From: Melastoma dodecandrum
Taxonomy: Eukaryota; Streptophyta; Magnoliopsida; Myrtales; Melastomataceae
Length of the DNA: 64,000 bases
NCBI GenBank assembly: GCA_029817715.1
Contig: JARUPY010000091.1
Location: forward strand, 2,370,501-2,434,500
Direction of reading: 5' to 3'
Made by a program: the position numbers and the translations under genes. The notes below the pieces were generated by a model. That model was not told where the DNA came from, did not search any database, and saw only the letters and a program-made list of their open reading frames with translations. Shown in pieces: positions 19,125 to 29,374 of this stretch; the first letter of the stretch is position 1, and every line of letters starts with the position of its first letter.

Positions 19125-19927
19125 TCTTGCGGCTTGCTGGCCTTGAGGTGCCGCGGGCCTTCCGCGAGCCGCACCATCGCGCCGCGCAGCGTGCGCACGT
19201 CCTGCTCGCTCATTTCGAGGCGATGGAAGATATTGCGCAGGTTGCGCCGCATCACCGGGCCCTTGCCCTCGGGCCGGAAGAAGCCGGACTTGTCGAGCTC
19301 GCCCTCGAGCCAGTCGAAGAAGGACAGCACCATCTCGCGCGGCGCGGCCGGCGAGCGCTCCTCGAGCACGAACGGCGCGGTGTCGCCGCCCGTCGCGCGC
19401 ATCCACTCGTACCCCATCAGGAGCACGGCCTGGGCGAGGTTGAGCGACGAGTAGGCGGGGTTGACCGGGAAGGTGACCACGGCGTCGGCGAGCGCGATGT
19501 CGTCGTTCTCGAGGCCGGTCCGCTCCGGGCCGAACATGATGCCGTGCTTCTCGCCGCCGGCCATCCGCCTCGCCGTCTCCGGAAGCGCTTCGGCGGGCGT
19601 CGCGACGCGTTTCACCTGGTCGCGCTCGCGCGCCGTCGTCACCCAGACGAAGTTGAGATCGGCGATCGCCGCCTCGACGGTGGGAAGGACGCGTGCGGCT
19701 TCGAGCACGTGCGACGCGCCCGCCGCGGCCGCGGTCGCCGCCTCGTCGAACGGGGGCGGCGGCGGCCAGCCGCCCTTCGGGGCGACGAGACGCAAGTCGT
19801 CGAGGCCGAAGTTCACCATGGCCCGCGCGCACATGCCGATGTTCACCGCCAGCTGCGGGCGCACGAGGATGATGGCGGGGCCGCCAGTCACGGGGGTGCG
19901 GGTGTGGTCGGTGCCGGCGCCAGTCAT
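19121..19927 (-). CDS. trmJ: tRNA/rRNA 2'-O-methyltransferase, TrmJ-like (SPOUT)
   Basis: 268 residues. SpoU/TrmH-type knot motifs: PAIILVRPQLAVNIGMCARAM (motif 1), GIMFGPERTGLENDDIALAD (motif 2) and PVNPAYSSLNLAQAVLLMGYEW (motif 3), followed by the C-terminal helical MVLSFFDWLEGELDKSGFF typical of TrmJ. TrmJ methylates the ribose at position 32 of tRNAs. Stop codon is overlapped with the convergent trpF stop. Confidence 0.88.
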   Translation of the reverse strand: MTGAGTDHTRTPVTGGPAIILVRPQLAVNIGMCARAMVNFGLDDLRLVAPKGGWPPPPPFDEAATAAAAGASHVLEAARVLPTVEAAIADLNFVWVTTARERDQVKRVATPAEALPETARRMAGGEKHGIMFGPERTGLENDDIALADAVVTFPVNPAYSSLNLAQAVLLMGYEWMRATGGDTAPFVLEERSPAAPREMVLSFFDWLEGELDKSGFFRPEGKGPVMRRNLRNIFHRLEMSEQDVRTLRGAMVRLAEGPRHLKASKPQD

Positions 19928-19962
19928 GCGGAGCGCTTACAGCGCGGAGCTTGAAACGAGAA

Positions 19963-19988
19963 GGGCGTCCGGCTTGCGCCGGACGCCC
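19963..19988 (-). terminator. Strong hairpin, probable terminator downstream of lolA
   Basis: An 11-bp perfect stem (GGGCGTCCGGC / GCCGGACGCCC) with a TTGC loop. On the minus strand it is followed by TTCTCGTTTC, a T-rich tail, so it best fits termination of leftward transcription from ftsK-lolA before trmJ begins at 19927. Confidence 0.6.
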
Positions 19989-20140
19989 TCGGAGCGACCA
20001 TGATGCTGGGAGGGGGGACCAGCATTCATACCGGAACGGCCGAAACGGGGGGATACGGACGGGACGGCGATATCGCTCTCGACCCTTAAGATGGTCCGTC
20101 GGCAACGGACGTCAACATGTCCGCGGCGAGAATCCGAGGC

Positions 20141-20794
20141 TCAGTTTTTCGACTGGTCTAAGGCACTGATCTTGAAGAGCTTCGGGTCGGGCTTCATCGA
20201 CAGATCGATGTTGTAGAGGGTCACGAGCGTCTCGTAGCCCTGCGGATCGCGGACCTGCCAGGCGCGCAGCTCGAACGTGTCCTTGTCGAAGATCAGCCGG
20301 ATGCGGGACGTGCCGCCGAAGGTCGTGCGATCGTCGAGGAGGATCATGACCGCGTCCGGCGTCTTGAGGACGTTGAGGATCTGCGTGTCCGCCTTGAGGT
20401 CGATCTTGTCCTGCAGCAAGAATTTCAGCGGCGTCTGGCCGATCGGATAGGAATTGGTCGTCTTCAGCCGCCGGTCGTTGACCGCAACGTTCGAGCCGTC
20501 GGCGATCACCTCCAGCGCGGCCGGAGCGGCGTATTCAAAGCGCAGCTTGCCGGGCTTCTGGATGTAGATCTTTCCCTGCGAAACGCGGCCGTCCTGGCCC
20601 TTCTGCTCGAAGTCGCCGACCATCGTCTGCGCCGAGGAGAGGAACTCGTCGGCCTTGGCGATGGCCTTGTCGGCCTCGGCGCCGGTGATCGTCACGTAGT
20701 CCGACGGGCTCGGCGCCGCCTGAGCGGCCGCAAGCTGAGCGGTGAGACCCAAAAACAGGCTAGAAAATAGGCATATTGCTTGTTTCTGCATCAT
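20141..20794 (-). CDS. lolA: Outer-membrane lipoprotein carrier protein
   Basis: 217 residues. A signal peptide (ICLFSSLFLGLTAQLAAAQA) exports it; the mature part has the LolA half-barrel pattern: FLSSAQTMVGDFEQKGQDGRVSQGKIYIQKPGKLRFEYAAP, SNVAVNDRRLKTTNSYPIGQTPLKFLL, and LRAWQVRDPQGYETLVTLYNI. It ferries lipoproteins across the periplasm from LolCDE to the outer membrane. It lies directly downstream of ftsK (58-base gap), the usual alphaproteobacterial pair. Confidence 0.93.
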   Translation of the reverse strand: MMQKQAICLFSSLFLGLTAQLAAAQAAPSPSDYVTITGAEADKAIAKADEFLSSAQTMVGDFEQKGQDGRVSQGKIYIQKPGKLRFEYAAPAALEVIADGSNVAVNDRRLKTTNSYPIGQTPLKFLLQDKIDLKADTQILNVLKTPDAVMILLDDRTTFGGTSRIRLIFDKDTFELRAWQVRDPQGYETLVTLYNIDLSMKPDPKLFKISALDQSKN

Positions 20795-20852
20795 CGATCC
20801 CGCCGAGCTCGAGCGTGGTGGTTAGTCCGCCCGTGTGGCGGCATTGGGACCC

Positions 20853-23441
20853 TCAGTCGTCCGACCCCTGCAGCTCGAAGGCGCCGCGATCGATCCCCCC
20901 GCCGACGAGGATGGTGCGCTTGCCGGAATGGCTCGGCGCGCCCACCACCCCTTCGCGCTCCATCCGCTCCACCAGCGACGCCGCCTTGTTGTAGCCGACG
21001 GAGAGGCGGCGCTGGATGTAGGAGACCGAGCATTTCTTGTCGCGCAGCACGATCGCCACCGCGCGGTCGTAGAGATCGCCCGATTCTTCGGCATCCATGC
21101 TGCCCGCCGCGGGCGCGTCGCCGTCGTCGTCGCCGGCCTCCTCGTCCTCGCTGGTGATCGCGTCGAGGTAGTCGGGCTGACCCTGGCTCTTCAGGTGGGC
21201 GACGACCTTCTCGACCTCGCCGTCGGAGACGAACGGGCCGTGCACGCGCGAGATGCGGCCGCCGCCGGCCATGTGCAGCATGTCGCCCTGGCCGAGCAGC
21301 TGTTCCGCGCCCATCTCGCCGAGGATCGTGCGCGAGTCGATCTTCGAGGTCACCTGGAAGGAGATGCGGGTCGGGAAGTTCGCCTTGATCGTGCCGGTGA
21401 TGACGTCGACCGACGGGCGCTGCGTCGCCATGATGAGGTGGATGCCGGCGGCGCGCGCCATCTGCGCCAGACGCTGGATCGCGCCCTCGATGTCCTTGCC
21501 GGCGACCATCATCAGGTCGGCCATCTCGTCGACAACGACGACGATGAACGGCAGCGGCGCCAGATCCATCGCCTCGTGCTCGTAGATCGCCTCGCCGGTC
21601 TCCCGGTCGTAGCCGGTCTGCACGGTGCGCGTCAGCTGCTCGCCCTTGGCCTTCGCCTCGGCGACGCGGGCGTTGAAGCCGTCGATGTTGCGGACGCCGA
21701 GCTTCGACATCTTCTTGTAGCGGTCCTCCATCTCGCGGACCGCCCATTTCAGCGCCACCACCGCCTTCTTGGGATCGGTGACGACCGGCGTCAGCAGATG
21801 CGGGATGCCGTCGTAGACCGACAGCTCGAGCATCTTCGGGTCGACCATGATCAGCCGGCACTGCTCGGGCTTGAGCCGGTAGAGCAGCGACAGGATCATC
21901 GTGTTGATGGCGACCGACTTGCCCGAGCCGGTGGTGCCGGCGACGAGGAGATGCGGCATCTTGGCGAGGTCGACGATGATCGGCTCGCCGCCGATGTTCT
22001 TGCCGAGCGCGATCGCCAGGCTGTGCCGCGTCTTGTCGAAATCCTGGCTGGCCAGCAGCTCGCGCAGGAAGACCGTCTCGCGGCGCTGGTTCGGCAGCTC
22101 GATGCCGATGGCGTTGCGGCCGGGCACCACCGCGACGCGCGCCGAGATCGCCGACATCGAGCGGGCGATGTCGTCGGCGAGACCGATGACCCGCGACGAC
22201 TTGATGCCGGGCGCCGGCTCCAGCTCGTAGAGCGTGACGACCGGGCCGGGCCGCACGTTGATGATCTCGCCCTTGACCCCGAAGTCGTCGAGCACGCCTT
22301 CGAGGAGCCGGGCGTTCTGCTGCAGCGCATCCTCGGGGATCTGCGCGCCGGGCTGGCGCTTGGCCTCGGCGAGCATGGCGAGCGGCGGCAGCAGGTAGGT
22401 GCCGACGCGCTCGGGATGGTTGACCTCGCGCAGGGCGCGCTGGCCGACCGTCGGGCTCGGCGCGGCGGGAATGACCCTGGTTTGGGCGGGCGTGGCCGTC
22501 GGAGCGCCGGTTGTCGCGTCGCGCTCGGCGGCGGCGCGCATCGCCGGCGGGGCGTAGGCGCGGGCGTCGAAGCGAGATTGCTCCTGCGAGGCGACGGCGT
22601 CGCCCGCCGGCATGTCGAGCGGCGGCTCGAAGTCGCGGCTGGCCCAGGGCGGGGGCGGCGGCAGATCGTCCTCTTCCTTGGGCGCGCGGCGCGCGGCGAT
22701 GCGGCGCAGCCCCCGCGTGAGCAGGCCCTTGAGGCTGAGACCGGCGTGGATGGCCGCGCCGAGCGACAGGAGCCCGAGGCCGGGCTCGCCGTCGACGTCC
22801 TCGTCGTCCTCGGCGGTCCTGTCGAGGCGCAGGCGCGCCGGCGCGTCCTCGAAGGCGTCGTCGTCGTCGAGATGGTTGCGTTCACGCACGCCCACCGAGG
22901 CGCTGAGGAGCAGGACCGCGCCGATGGCCATGGCCAGCGCCAGCACGACCAGGGCCGGCCTGACGCCGCCCAAGAGACGCCGCGGCAGCGCCATGACGAC
23001 GTCACCCACGACGCCGCCGAGGCCGCTTGGCAGCGGCCAATGCGCCGAGACCGGCAGGAGCGCCGCGACGCCGGCGGCGCACAGCGCGCCGAGGAAGAGC
23101 AGGGCGATCCGCATCCCGATCCGGGCGAGCCGGCGCGTCGTCACGAGCGTCCAGCCCCAGAAGGCGAGCGGCATCATGATGGCGATCGCCGCCAGGCCGA
23201 ACAGCTGCATGACGAGGTCCGACGCGACGGCGCCCGGACCGCGCAGCCAATTGTGCACGGGCGTTGCGGTCGCGTGATTGAGGCTCGGATCCTGGATCGA
23301 CCAGGTCATCAGGGCGATGCCGAGGGCGACGAGCCCGAAGAGCAGCGCCGCGCCGCAGGCTTCCGCGCAGCGCCGGGCGAAGAACAGGCGCACCGACTCA
23401 GGGATATGGTCGAAAGCGGAGGCGCTCGTCGTCGTTCGCAT
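20853..23441 (-). CDS. ftsK: DNA translocase FtsK
   Basis: 862 residues from ATG 23441 ([15 protein letters not shown]), chosen because GAGG lies 9 bases upstream; an in-frame start at 23471 is less likely. Four N-terminal transmembrane helices (about 20-185), a Pro-rich linker, then the motor: beta domain, Walker [21 protein letters not shown]-like [20 protein letters not shown], Walker [14 protein letters not shown], and the C-terminal winged-helix gamma domain ([25 protein letters not shown]) that reads KOPS. It moves chromosome termini at the septum. A TTAA-N7-TTAA site lies 70 bases upstream. Confidence 0.95.
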   Translation of the reverse strand: MRTTTSASAFDHIPESVRLFFARRCAEACGAALLFGLVALGIALMTWSIQDPSLNHATATPVHNWLRGPGAVASDLVMQLFGLAAIAIMMPLAFWGWTLVTTRRLARIGMRIALLFLGALCAAGVAALLPVSAHWPLPSGLGGVVGDVVMALPRRLLGGVRPALVVLALAMAIGAVLLLSASVGVRERNHLDDDDAFEDAPARLRLDRTAEDDEDVDGEPGLGLLSLGAAIHAGLSLKGLLTRGLRRIAARRAPKEEDDLPPPPPWASRDFEPPLDMPAGDAVASQEQSRFDARAYAPPAMRAAAERDATTGAPTATPAQTRVIPAAPSPTVGQRALREVNHPERVGTYLLPPLAMLAEAKRQPGAQIPEDALQQNARLLEGVLDDFGVKGEIINVRPGPVVTLYELEPAPGIKSSRVIGLADDIARSMSAISARVAVVPGRNAIGIELPNQRRETVFLRELLASQDFDKTRHSLAIALGKNIGGEPIIVDLAKMPHLLVAGTTGSGKSVAINTMILSLLYRLKPEQCRLIMVDPKMLELSVYDGIPHLLTPVVTDPKKAVVALKWAVREMEDRYKKMSKLGVRNIDGFNARVAEAKAKGEQLTRTVQTGYDRETGEAIYEHEAMDLAPLPFIVVVVDEMADLMMVAGKDIEGAIQRLAQMARAAGIHLIMATQRPSVDVITGTIKANFPTRISFQVTSKIDSRTILGEMGAEQLLGQGDMLHMAGGGRISRVHGPFVSDGEVEKVVAHLKSQGQPDYLDAITSEDEEAGDDDGDAPAAGSMDAEESGDLYDRAVAIVLRDKKCSVSYIQRRLSVGYNKAASLVERMEREGVVGAPSHSGKRTILVGGGIDRGAFELQGSDD

Positions 23442-23510
23442 CTGGTCCTGCCTCGGGCCAAGCGCCGCCACGCACCGGCTCCACCCCAGCCGAAACCTAG
23501 AGAGATGCGG

Positions 23511-23525
23511 TTAACGTCGGTTTAA
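23511..23525 (-). promoter_or_regulatory. CtrA-type binding site upstream of ftsK
   Basis: TTAACGTCGGTTTAA is an exact TTAA-N7-TTAA full box for the alphaproteobacterial cell-cycle regulator CtrA. Because TTAA is its own complement it reads the same on both strands. It lies 70 bases before the ftsK ATG, where a promoter should be, in otherwise GC-rich sequence. A further GTTAAC half-site is at 23532-23537. Confidence 0.65.
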
Positions 23526-23564
23526 CCTTACGCCACAGGCTGTTAACGGCCACAAGACGCACGA

Positions 23565-23593
23565 AAGCCCCGCCGTGCAGGACGACGGGGCTT
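23565..23593 (-). terminator. Hairpin terminator downstream of amtB
   Basis: AAGCCCCGCCGT pairs with ACGACGGGGCTT (one mismatch) around GCAGG. On the minus strand GGGGCTTTCGT follows, a short T-tract. It lies about 45 bases after the amtB stop and separates amtB from the ftsK promoter. Confidence 0.6.
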
Positions 23594-23636
23594 CCAGATC
23601 CGGACGGCGGCCGGGCTTGCCGCCGTGGGCGCGTGC

Positions 23637-25169
23637 TTAGTGCACCATCTCGCCGTGCAGGGCGAGATCGAGGCCTTCCTGCTCGATCTCCGGGGAGACG
23701 CGCAGACCGATCGTCATGTCGATCACCTTGAGGATGATCAGCGAGACGATCGCATCGAAGACGACGACCGTGCCGACGCCGATGCACTGGTTGATCACCT
23801 GGCCGTAATTGCCCTCGATCGCGCCCGCCGTGCCGCCGTACTCGCTGATCGCGAAGACGCCGGTCAGGATCGCGCCGATGATGCCGCCGACGGCGTGGAC
23901 GCCGAAGCAGTCGAGCGCGTCGTCGTAGCCGAAGGCATGCTTGAGGCTGGTGGCACCGAGGTAGCAGCCGATGCCGCAGGCGACGCCGATCGCCATCGAC
24001 CCGGCCGGGCCGACGAAGCCCGAGGCGGGCGTGATGGCGACGAGACCGGCGACGGCACCCGAGCAGACGCCGATGACGGTCGGCTTGCCGCGGTGCGCCC
24101 ACTCGACGAACATCCAGGTCAGCGCGGCGACGCCGGTGGCGATCTGCGTGACGAGCATGGCCATGCCGGCCTGCATGCCGGCGGTGACGGCCGAACCGGC
24201 GTTGAAGCCGAACCAGCCGACCCAGAGCAGGCCGGTGCCGATGAAGGTGAGCACCATGTTATGCGCCGGGCCGGTATCCTTGCGCGGCCCGAGCAGCAGG
24301 GCGCACATCAGGCCGGCGACACCGGCGTTGATGTGGACGACCGTACCGCCGGCGAAGTCGAGCACCTTCACGAAGCCGGCGAAGTTGCCCTTCGAGTCGA
24401 CGTTGGCCGCCGAGAACGCACCGTCCGGACCCCAGACCACATGGGCGACCGGAGCGTAGACGACGATGGCCCACAGCGTGATGAAGATCAGCATCGCCGA
24501 GAACTTCATGCGCTCGGCGAAGGCGCCGGCGATGAGGGCGGGCGTGATGATCGCGAAGGTCATCTGGAAGCAGATGTAGACGGTCTCCGGAATCGTCGGC
24601 GCGAGGCTGTTCGGATTGCCGGTCTGGTTCGAGATGTCGCTCAGGATGCCCTGAAGGAACAATCGACTGGTTCCGCCGAGATACGGCGAGCCCGAGGTGA
24701 ACGCGAGGCTGTAGGTGCAGACCGCGAAGATCACCGTCACCAGGGCGGTGATGGCGAAGCTGGTCATCACCGTGTCGCCGACGTTCTTCTTGCGGACCAT
24801 GCCGCCGTAGAAGAGGCCGAGACCGGGGATGGTCATCATGAGGACGAGCGCGACGGAGGTCAGCATCCACGCCGTGTCGCCCGAGTTGACCGTGCACTTC
24901 GTCGTGACGGTCGAGGAGCAGGCCGGCGGCGTCGCCGGAGCGGCGGGCGCCGCGGCGGCAGGAGCGGGCGTGGCGGCCGGAGCAGCCGGGGCCGGAGCGG
25001 GCGTGGTGGCCTGGGCGAGCACGACCGGGGCGGTGACGGCGGCGTGCACCGCCGGCGTCGTGGAAATCGCCTCGTCGACCGTGCGCGCGTGGCTTGGACC
25101 GCTCGCGAACAGCAGCGCGGCGAACGCCAGCGCTGGGCCGAAGCCGGCTAGAGAAAGGGTACGCTTCAT
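23637..25169 (-). CDS. amtB: Ammonium transporter
   Basis: 510 residues from ATG 25169. A signal-like N-terminus is followed by an unusual Ala/Pro-rich periplasmic extension (about residues 45-80, APAPAAPAATPAPAAAAPAA), then the 11-helix Amt core: SGDTAWMLTSVALVLMMTIPGLGLFYGG, FAIITPALIAGAFAERMKFSA, DFAGGTVVHINAGVAGL, GWFGFNAGSA, FVEWAHRGKPTVIGVCSGAVAGLVAITPASGFV and DCFGVHAVGGIIGAILTGVFA. The twin conduction histidines lie in VVHIN and GVHAVGG. It forms an operon with glnK, 41 bases upstream; GlnK blocks the channel at high nitrogen. Confidence 0.95.
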   Translation of the reverse strand: MKRTLSLAGFGPALAFAALLFASGPSHARTVDEAISTTPAVHAAVTAPVVLAQATTPAPAPAAPAATPAPAAAAPAAPATPPACSSTVTTKCTVNSGDTAWMLTSVALVLMMTIPGLGLFYGGMVRKKNVGDTVMTSFAITALVTVIFAVCTYSLAFTSGSPYLGGTSRLFLQGILSDISNQTGNPNSLAPTIPETVYICFQMTFAIITPALIAGAFAERMKFSAMLIFITLWAIVVYAPVAHVVWGPDGAFSAANVDSKGNFAGFVKVLDFAGGTVVHINAGVAGLMCALLLGPRKDTGPAHNMVLTFIGTGLLWVGWFGFNAGSAVTAGMQAGMAMLVTQIATGVAALTWMFVEWAHRGKPTVIGVCSGAVAGLVAITPASGFVGPAGSMAIGVACGIGCYLGATSLKHAFGYDDALDCFGVHAVGGIIGAILTGVFAISEYGGTAGAIEGNYGQVINQCIGVGTVVVFDAIVSLIILKVIDMTIGLRVSPEIEQEGLDLALHGEMVH

Positions 25170-25210
25170 GTTTCGGGACTCCGATTGAAAAGTAGAGAGG
25201 CTTCGGGGCC

Positions 25211-25759
<549 letters not shown>

Positions 25760-28027
25760 TCAGCCCAGCGGGATGCCTTGTTGCTCGGCGTAGGCGCGGA
25801 TCGGCTCGCGCAGCGAGCGACCGCCGTCGATGCGGGTGATCTGATCGACGACGAAGGCCTCGAACTCGCCGAGGTCCATCGCCATCAGCGCCGCCTTGAC
25901 GGGACCGATCGCCGCCGGCGACATCGACAGCGCGCGGAAGCCCAGCGCCATCAGCACGATGGCCTCGAGCGGGCGGCCGCCCATTTCGCCGCACAAGGTC
26001 AGCGGCGTCTGGCTCTCGCGCGCCTTGTCCGCCACGAGCTTCAAGGCCCGCAGCGACGGCGGCGAGAGCGTATCGAAGCGCGAGGCGACGCGCGTGTTGT
26101 CGCGATCGGCGGCGAAGAGATATTGCAGGAGGTCGTTCGAGCCGACGGAGACGAAATCGACCGTGCGGAACACCTCGTCGAGCTGCCACAGCAGGCTCGG
26201 CACCTCGAGCATGATGCCGAGCTCGAGCTTGGCCGGCAGCGGGTGCGCGTAGCGCGCGAGATAGGCGATCTCCTGATCGACCACCTCCTTCGCCTGGCGG
26301 AACTCCTCGATCGCGGCGATCATCGGAAACATGATGCGCAGCTCGCGGCCGCCGCCGGCGCGCAGCATCGCGCGCACCTGGGAGCGCAGCAGCGCCGGCC
26401 GGTCCAGCCCGATGCGGATCGCCCGCCAGCCCAGCGCCGGGTTCTCCTCCGAGACCTTGTCCATGTACGGGAGGATCTTGTCCGAGCCGATGTCGAGCGT
26501 GCGGAACGTCACCGCGCGCCCCTCGACCGCCTCGAAGATCGAGCGATAGAGCAGCTCCTGCTCGCGCATGCGCGGGAAGCGATGCGCGACCATGAATTGG
26601 ATCTCGGTCCGAAACAGGCCGATCGACACCGCGCCCGTCTCCTCGACGTGCTGCAGGTCGACGACGAGGCCGGCATTCATGTGCAGGTCGATCGCGACGC
26701 CGTCGCGGGTGACGCTCGGCTTGTCGCGCAGCGCGCGGTACTGCGCCTGGCGCTTGGCCCGCAGCCGCGCCTTCTCGCCGTAGGCGTTCTCGACGTCGGG
26801 GGTCGGGCGCACGTAGACGTCGCCCGACGAGCCGTCGACGATGATCGCGTCGCCCTGATCGGCGAGGTTGATGATGTTGGCGACGTTGCCGACGGCAGGA
26901 ATGCCGAGCGAGCGGGCGACGATCGCGACGTGGCTCTGCGCGCCGCCGTCCTCGAGCACCAGGCCGCGGATGCGGGCGCGCTCGTAGTCGAGCAGCGCGG
27001 CCGGGCCCATCGCGCGGGCGACGATGATCGCGTTCTCCGGCAGCGTGCCGTGGTCGGCGACGAACGAGCGGCCGACGAGCTCGTGCAGCAGCCGGTTGGC
27101 GAGATCGTCGAGGTCGTGCAGGCGCTCGCGAAGGTAGGGGTCGGTCTGGCGCTGCATCTTGGCGCGCACGTCGCTCTGCACGCGCTCGACCGCCGCCTCG
27201 GCGGTGAGGCCCGTCGACACCGCCTCGCGCAGCCGGCGCAGCCAGCCGCGGTCGTTGGCGATGTTGCGGAAGGCGTCGAGGATGTCGCGCGTCTCGCCGG
27301 GCGTCTCCTCGCCGGTGTCGACGAGGCGGTCGATGGCGGCGCGCAGGTTGCCGATGGCGACGTCGAGGCGCGACAGCTCGGCCTGCACGTCCTCGGCGAC
27401 GATCCGCTGCACGACGATGCGCGGCTCGTGCAGCACCGCGCGCCCGAGCCCGATGCCCTCGGTGATCGGCGTGCCGGCGAGCGACAGCGGGCGGCGCGCG
27501 GCGAGCTCGTCGGTCGTCGCGGCGAGCGACTGCAGTTCGCCCGAGGCGATCATCTCGGCGAGCAGCATCGCCGTCGTCTGGAGGACCTCGACCTCTTCGT
27601 CGTTGTAGAGGCGGCGCGCCTTGTTCTGCACGACGAGCACGCCGAGCGTGTTGCCGCCGCGCAGCACCGGCACGCCGAGGAACGACGAATAGACCTCCTC
27701 GCCCGTCTCGGGGCGGTAGGAGAAGGAGGGGTGGTTCTGCGCGTCGGCGAGCGCCAGGCTCTCCGCCGATTGCGCGATCAGGCCGACGAGGCCTTCGTCG
27801 GCGCGCATGGTGGTGAGGTGGACGGCCTCGTGGTTGAGGCCTTCCGTGGCGTACAGCTCGAGCCGGCCATCGGCGCGCAACACGTAGACCGAGCAGACCT
27901 CGGCCACCATGTTGGCGGCGATGTGCACGACGATGCGATCGAGTCGGGTCTGCGCGCTGACCGGCTCCGCCATGACTTCGCGGAGCCTGCGCAGCAGCAG
28001 ACGCGGTCCGCCGTGTGCCGCCTGCAT
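25760..28027 (-). CDS. ptsP: PEP-protein phosphotransferase of PTS-Ntr (EI-Ntr)
   Basis: 755 residues. N-terminal GAF domain (about 15-165: TRLDRIVVHIAANMVAEVCSVYVLRADG) followed by enzyme I: the phospho-His signature GGAQSHVAIVARSLGIPAVG, the PEP-binding TRFRTEIQF-type SIGLFRTEIQFM, FVSVGSNDLLQYLFAADRDN and the catalytic-Cys LCGEMGGRPLEA. It passes phosphate from PEP to NPr and EIIA-Ntr, a regulatory cascade affecting nitrogen, potassium and stress. The lysC gene often next to it in relatives is not here. A lysC-free 400-base gap lies upstream. Confidence 0.95.
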   Translation of the reverse strand: MQAAHGGPRLLLRRLREVMAEPVSAQTRLDRIVVHIAANMVAEVCSVYVLRADGRLELYATEGLNHEAVHLTTMRADEGLVGLIAQSAESLALADAQNHPSFSYRPETGEEVYSSFLGVPVLRGGNTLGVLVVQNKARRLYNDEEVEVLQTTAMLLAEMIASGELQSLAATTDELAARRPLSLAGTPITEGIGLGRAVLHEPRIVVQRIVAEDVQAELSRLDVAIGNLRAAIDRLVDTGEETPGETRDILDAFRNIANDRGWLRRLREAVSTGLTAEAAVERVQSDVRAKMQRQTDPYLRERLHDLDDLANRLLHELVGRSFVADHGTLPENAIIVARAMGPAALLDYERARIRGLVLEDGGAQSHVAIVARSLGIPAVGNVANIINLADQGDAIIVDGSSGDVYVRPTPDVENAYGEKARLRAKRQAQYRALRDKPSVTRDGVAIDLHMNAGLVVDLQHVEETGAVSIGLFRTEIQFMVAHRFPRMREQELLYRSIFEAVEGRAVTFRTLDIGSDKILPYMDKVSEENPALGWRAIRIGLDRPALLRSQVRAMLRAGGGRELRIMFPMIAAIEEFRQAKEVVDQEIAYLARYAHPLPAKLELGIMLEVPSLLWQLDEVFRTVDFVSVGSNDLLQYLFAADRDNTRVASRFDTLSPPSLRALKLVADKARESQTPLTLCGEMGGRPLEAIVLMALGFRALSMSPAAIGPVKAALMAMDLGEFEAFVVDQITRIDGGRSLREPIRAYAEQQGIPLG

Positions 28028-28430
28028 GGCCCTATCCTGTCACCGTCATAGAGCTGTGCGGTCTCGCGTTCCAGCGACCCGCACGGGTGGGCGCGTCCAG
28101 GGCCGGTCCGCCACGTCCGCCGTACCTATCGCCCTATACAGGCTCGCGAGACGGCGCGGCAAGCCCACCCGTCGGCGGGCGCCCGGGCGTTGATTCCTCT
28201 GGCGAAAGTATGGTCGGCCCGATGCTTGAAAAGGCGCCCGGCGACCGGAGTGCAGGCGTTCTGCCTCCTCACGCGGCGGCGCCGGGCGCCGATCGCGGCC
28301 GCTGGTTCGACCTTCGGGTCGTACCGGGCGATCCAATGGGCCCATGTCACCAAGCATCACGCCCGGCGTGACCGTGCCTTGTCACCCCCGCGCCCCTATG
28401 GCAGAAGGTCCGCGCCCGACCGCCGGGTGC
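28028..28430. other. 403-base gap between ptsP and tRNA-Thr, no supported gene
   Basis: Only low-complexity frames with no family resemblance are present. It must hold the ptsP promoter (leftward) and the tRNA-Thr promoter (rightward), but neither could be placed with confidence. Confidence 0.4.
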
Positions 28431-28505
28431 GCTGCGGTAGCTCAGTGGTAGAGCACTCCATTGGTAATGGAGAGGTCGAGAGTTCAATCCTCTCTCGCAG
28501 CACCA
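28431..28505 (+). tRNA. tRNA-Thr (anticodon GGT)
   Basis: The full cloverleaf can be drawn: acceptor GCTGCGG pairs with TCGCAGC (one G-T), D arm GCTC-AGTGGTA-GAGC, anticodon stem CTCCA/TGGAG with loop TTGGTAA (anticodon GGT at 28463-28465), T arm GAGAG-TTCAATC-CTCTC, discriminator A and encoded CCA at 28503-28505. It reads Thr codons ACC and ACU. Confidence 0.97.
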
Positions 28506-28531
28506 GATGGCGGCCCTTTCAAATCAGGTCT

Positions 28532-29158
28532 TCAGTCCGCCGCGGCGAAGCTGATCATGACGCTGAAGCCGTCCGCCGCGAGGACGCTGTCGAAGTCAGC
28601 GGCAAACCCGTCTTCACCCACGCGGACCACCTTGGCCGGGTATCGGCCGACGCGCACGGCCTCGCCGAGGCTGAACCTGGTCGTCGAGGTGAAGACAATG
28701 CCGGAGCGCGAGACGCTCTCGACCCGTCCGATGTGCGCGCGGCCGTCCGTTCGGGTGAGGACCAGCAGGCGGTTGAGCGGCACCAGGCGCTCGTCGAGAT
28801 GGGTGTCCGAAGAAGGGCGGTCCAGGCCGCGCACCCGCCAGCCCAAATATTGCGACAGGCGCGATCGATAGGGGTCGACGGTGTTCAGGGCGAAGGCGAA
28901 GCCGCCTTCGAAGCGGCGGACGACGCGGCCCTTGGCCATGCCGAACTCACGGAAGCTCGCGATGACGGCGTCGCCGATGCTGACCACGGCTCTGGTGCGC
29001 ACGGCGATGCCGGCGATCGACAGGTCGACGGAGGCGCAGTGGGCGTCCGGCCCCTGGTTGATCGAGCACAGCCCGACGAGCGCGACGTTGAAGCGGGGAA
29101 AGCACCGCCGCTCTGCTTCCGGTAGACGCGCGGGCCATGCCCCGGACACATGTGTCAT
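28532..29158 (-). CDS. PilZ-domain protein, possibly tandem
   Basis: 208 residues. The first half is a PilZ domain: basic N-terminal motif RRCFPRF (RxxxR type), then DLSIAGIAVRT ([D/N]xSxxG), and GRVVRRFEGGFAFALN. These residues bind cyclic di-GMP in the family. The second half (VPLNRLLVLTRTDGRAHIGRVESVSRSGIVFTS) repeats the beta-barrel pattern with SVSRSGI but lacks the RxxxR, suggesting a degenerate second PilZ copy. Target unknown; no partner gene is adjacent. Confidence 0.78.
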   Translation of the reverse strand: MTHVSGAWPARLPEAERRCFPRFNVALVGLCSINQGPDAHCASVDLSIAGIAVRTRAVVSIGDAVIASFREFGMAKGRVVRRFEGGFAFALNTVDPYRSRLSQYLGWRVRGLDRPSSDTHLDERLVPLNRLLVLTRTDGRAHIGRVESVSRSGIVFTSTTRFSLGEAVRVGRYPAKVVRVGEDGFAADFDSVLAADGFSVMISFAAAD

Positions 29159-29374
29159 CGGCGGAAAGACCTGTGCACGAATGACTAGAGCTTAGACGTC
29201 GCACGCTCGTATCGAGCGGCGGCAATGCAGTATTCGAGCTATACATGATGCCGGTCGGCAAGTGAATTTGTTCCGTAACGGCAGTAGAGCGATCGGATGC
29301 GGGCGTCATTAACGAGCCCGCGGAAATCTCCATCCAACTTTAGGTTTGCGGCCGTCGCGGGCTGATGAGGCCTG

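Noticed and set aside
20835..23525. Long plus-strand frame opposite ftsK
   Set aside because: Same effect of GC-biased codons; ftsK has all motifs on the minus strand and the antisense product is low complexity.
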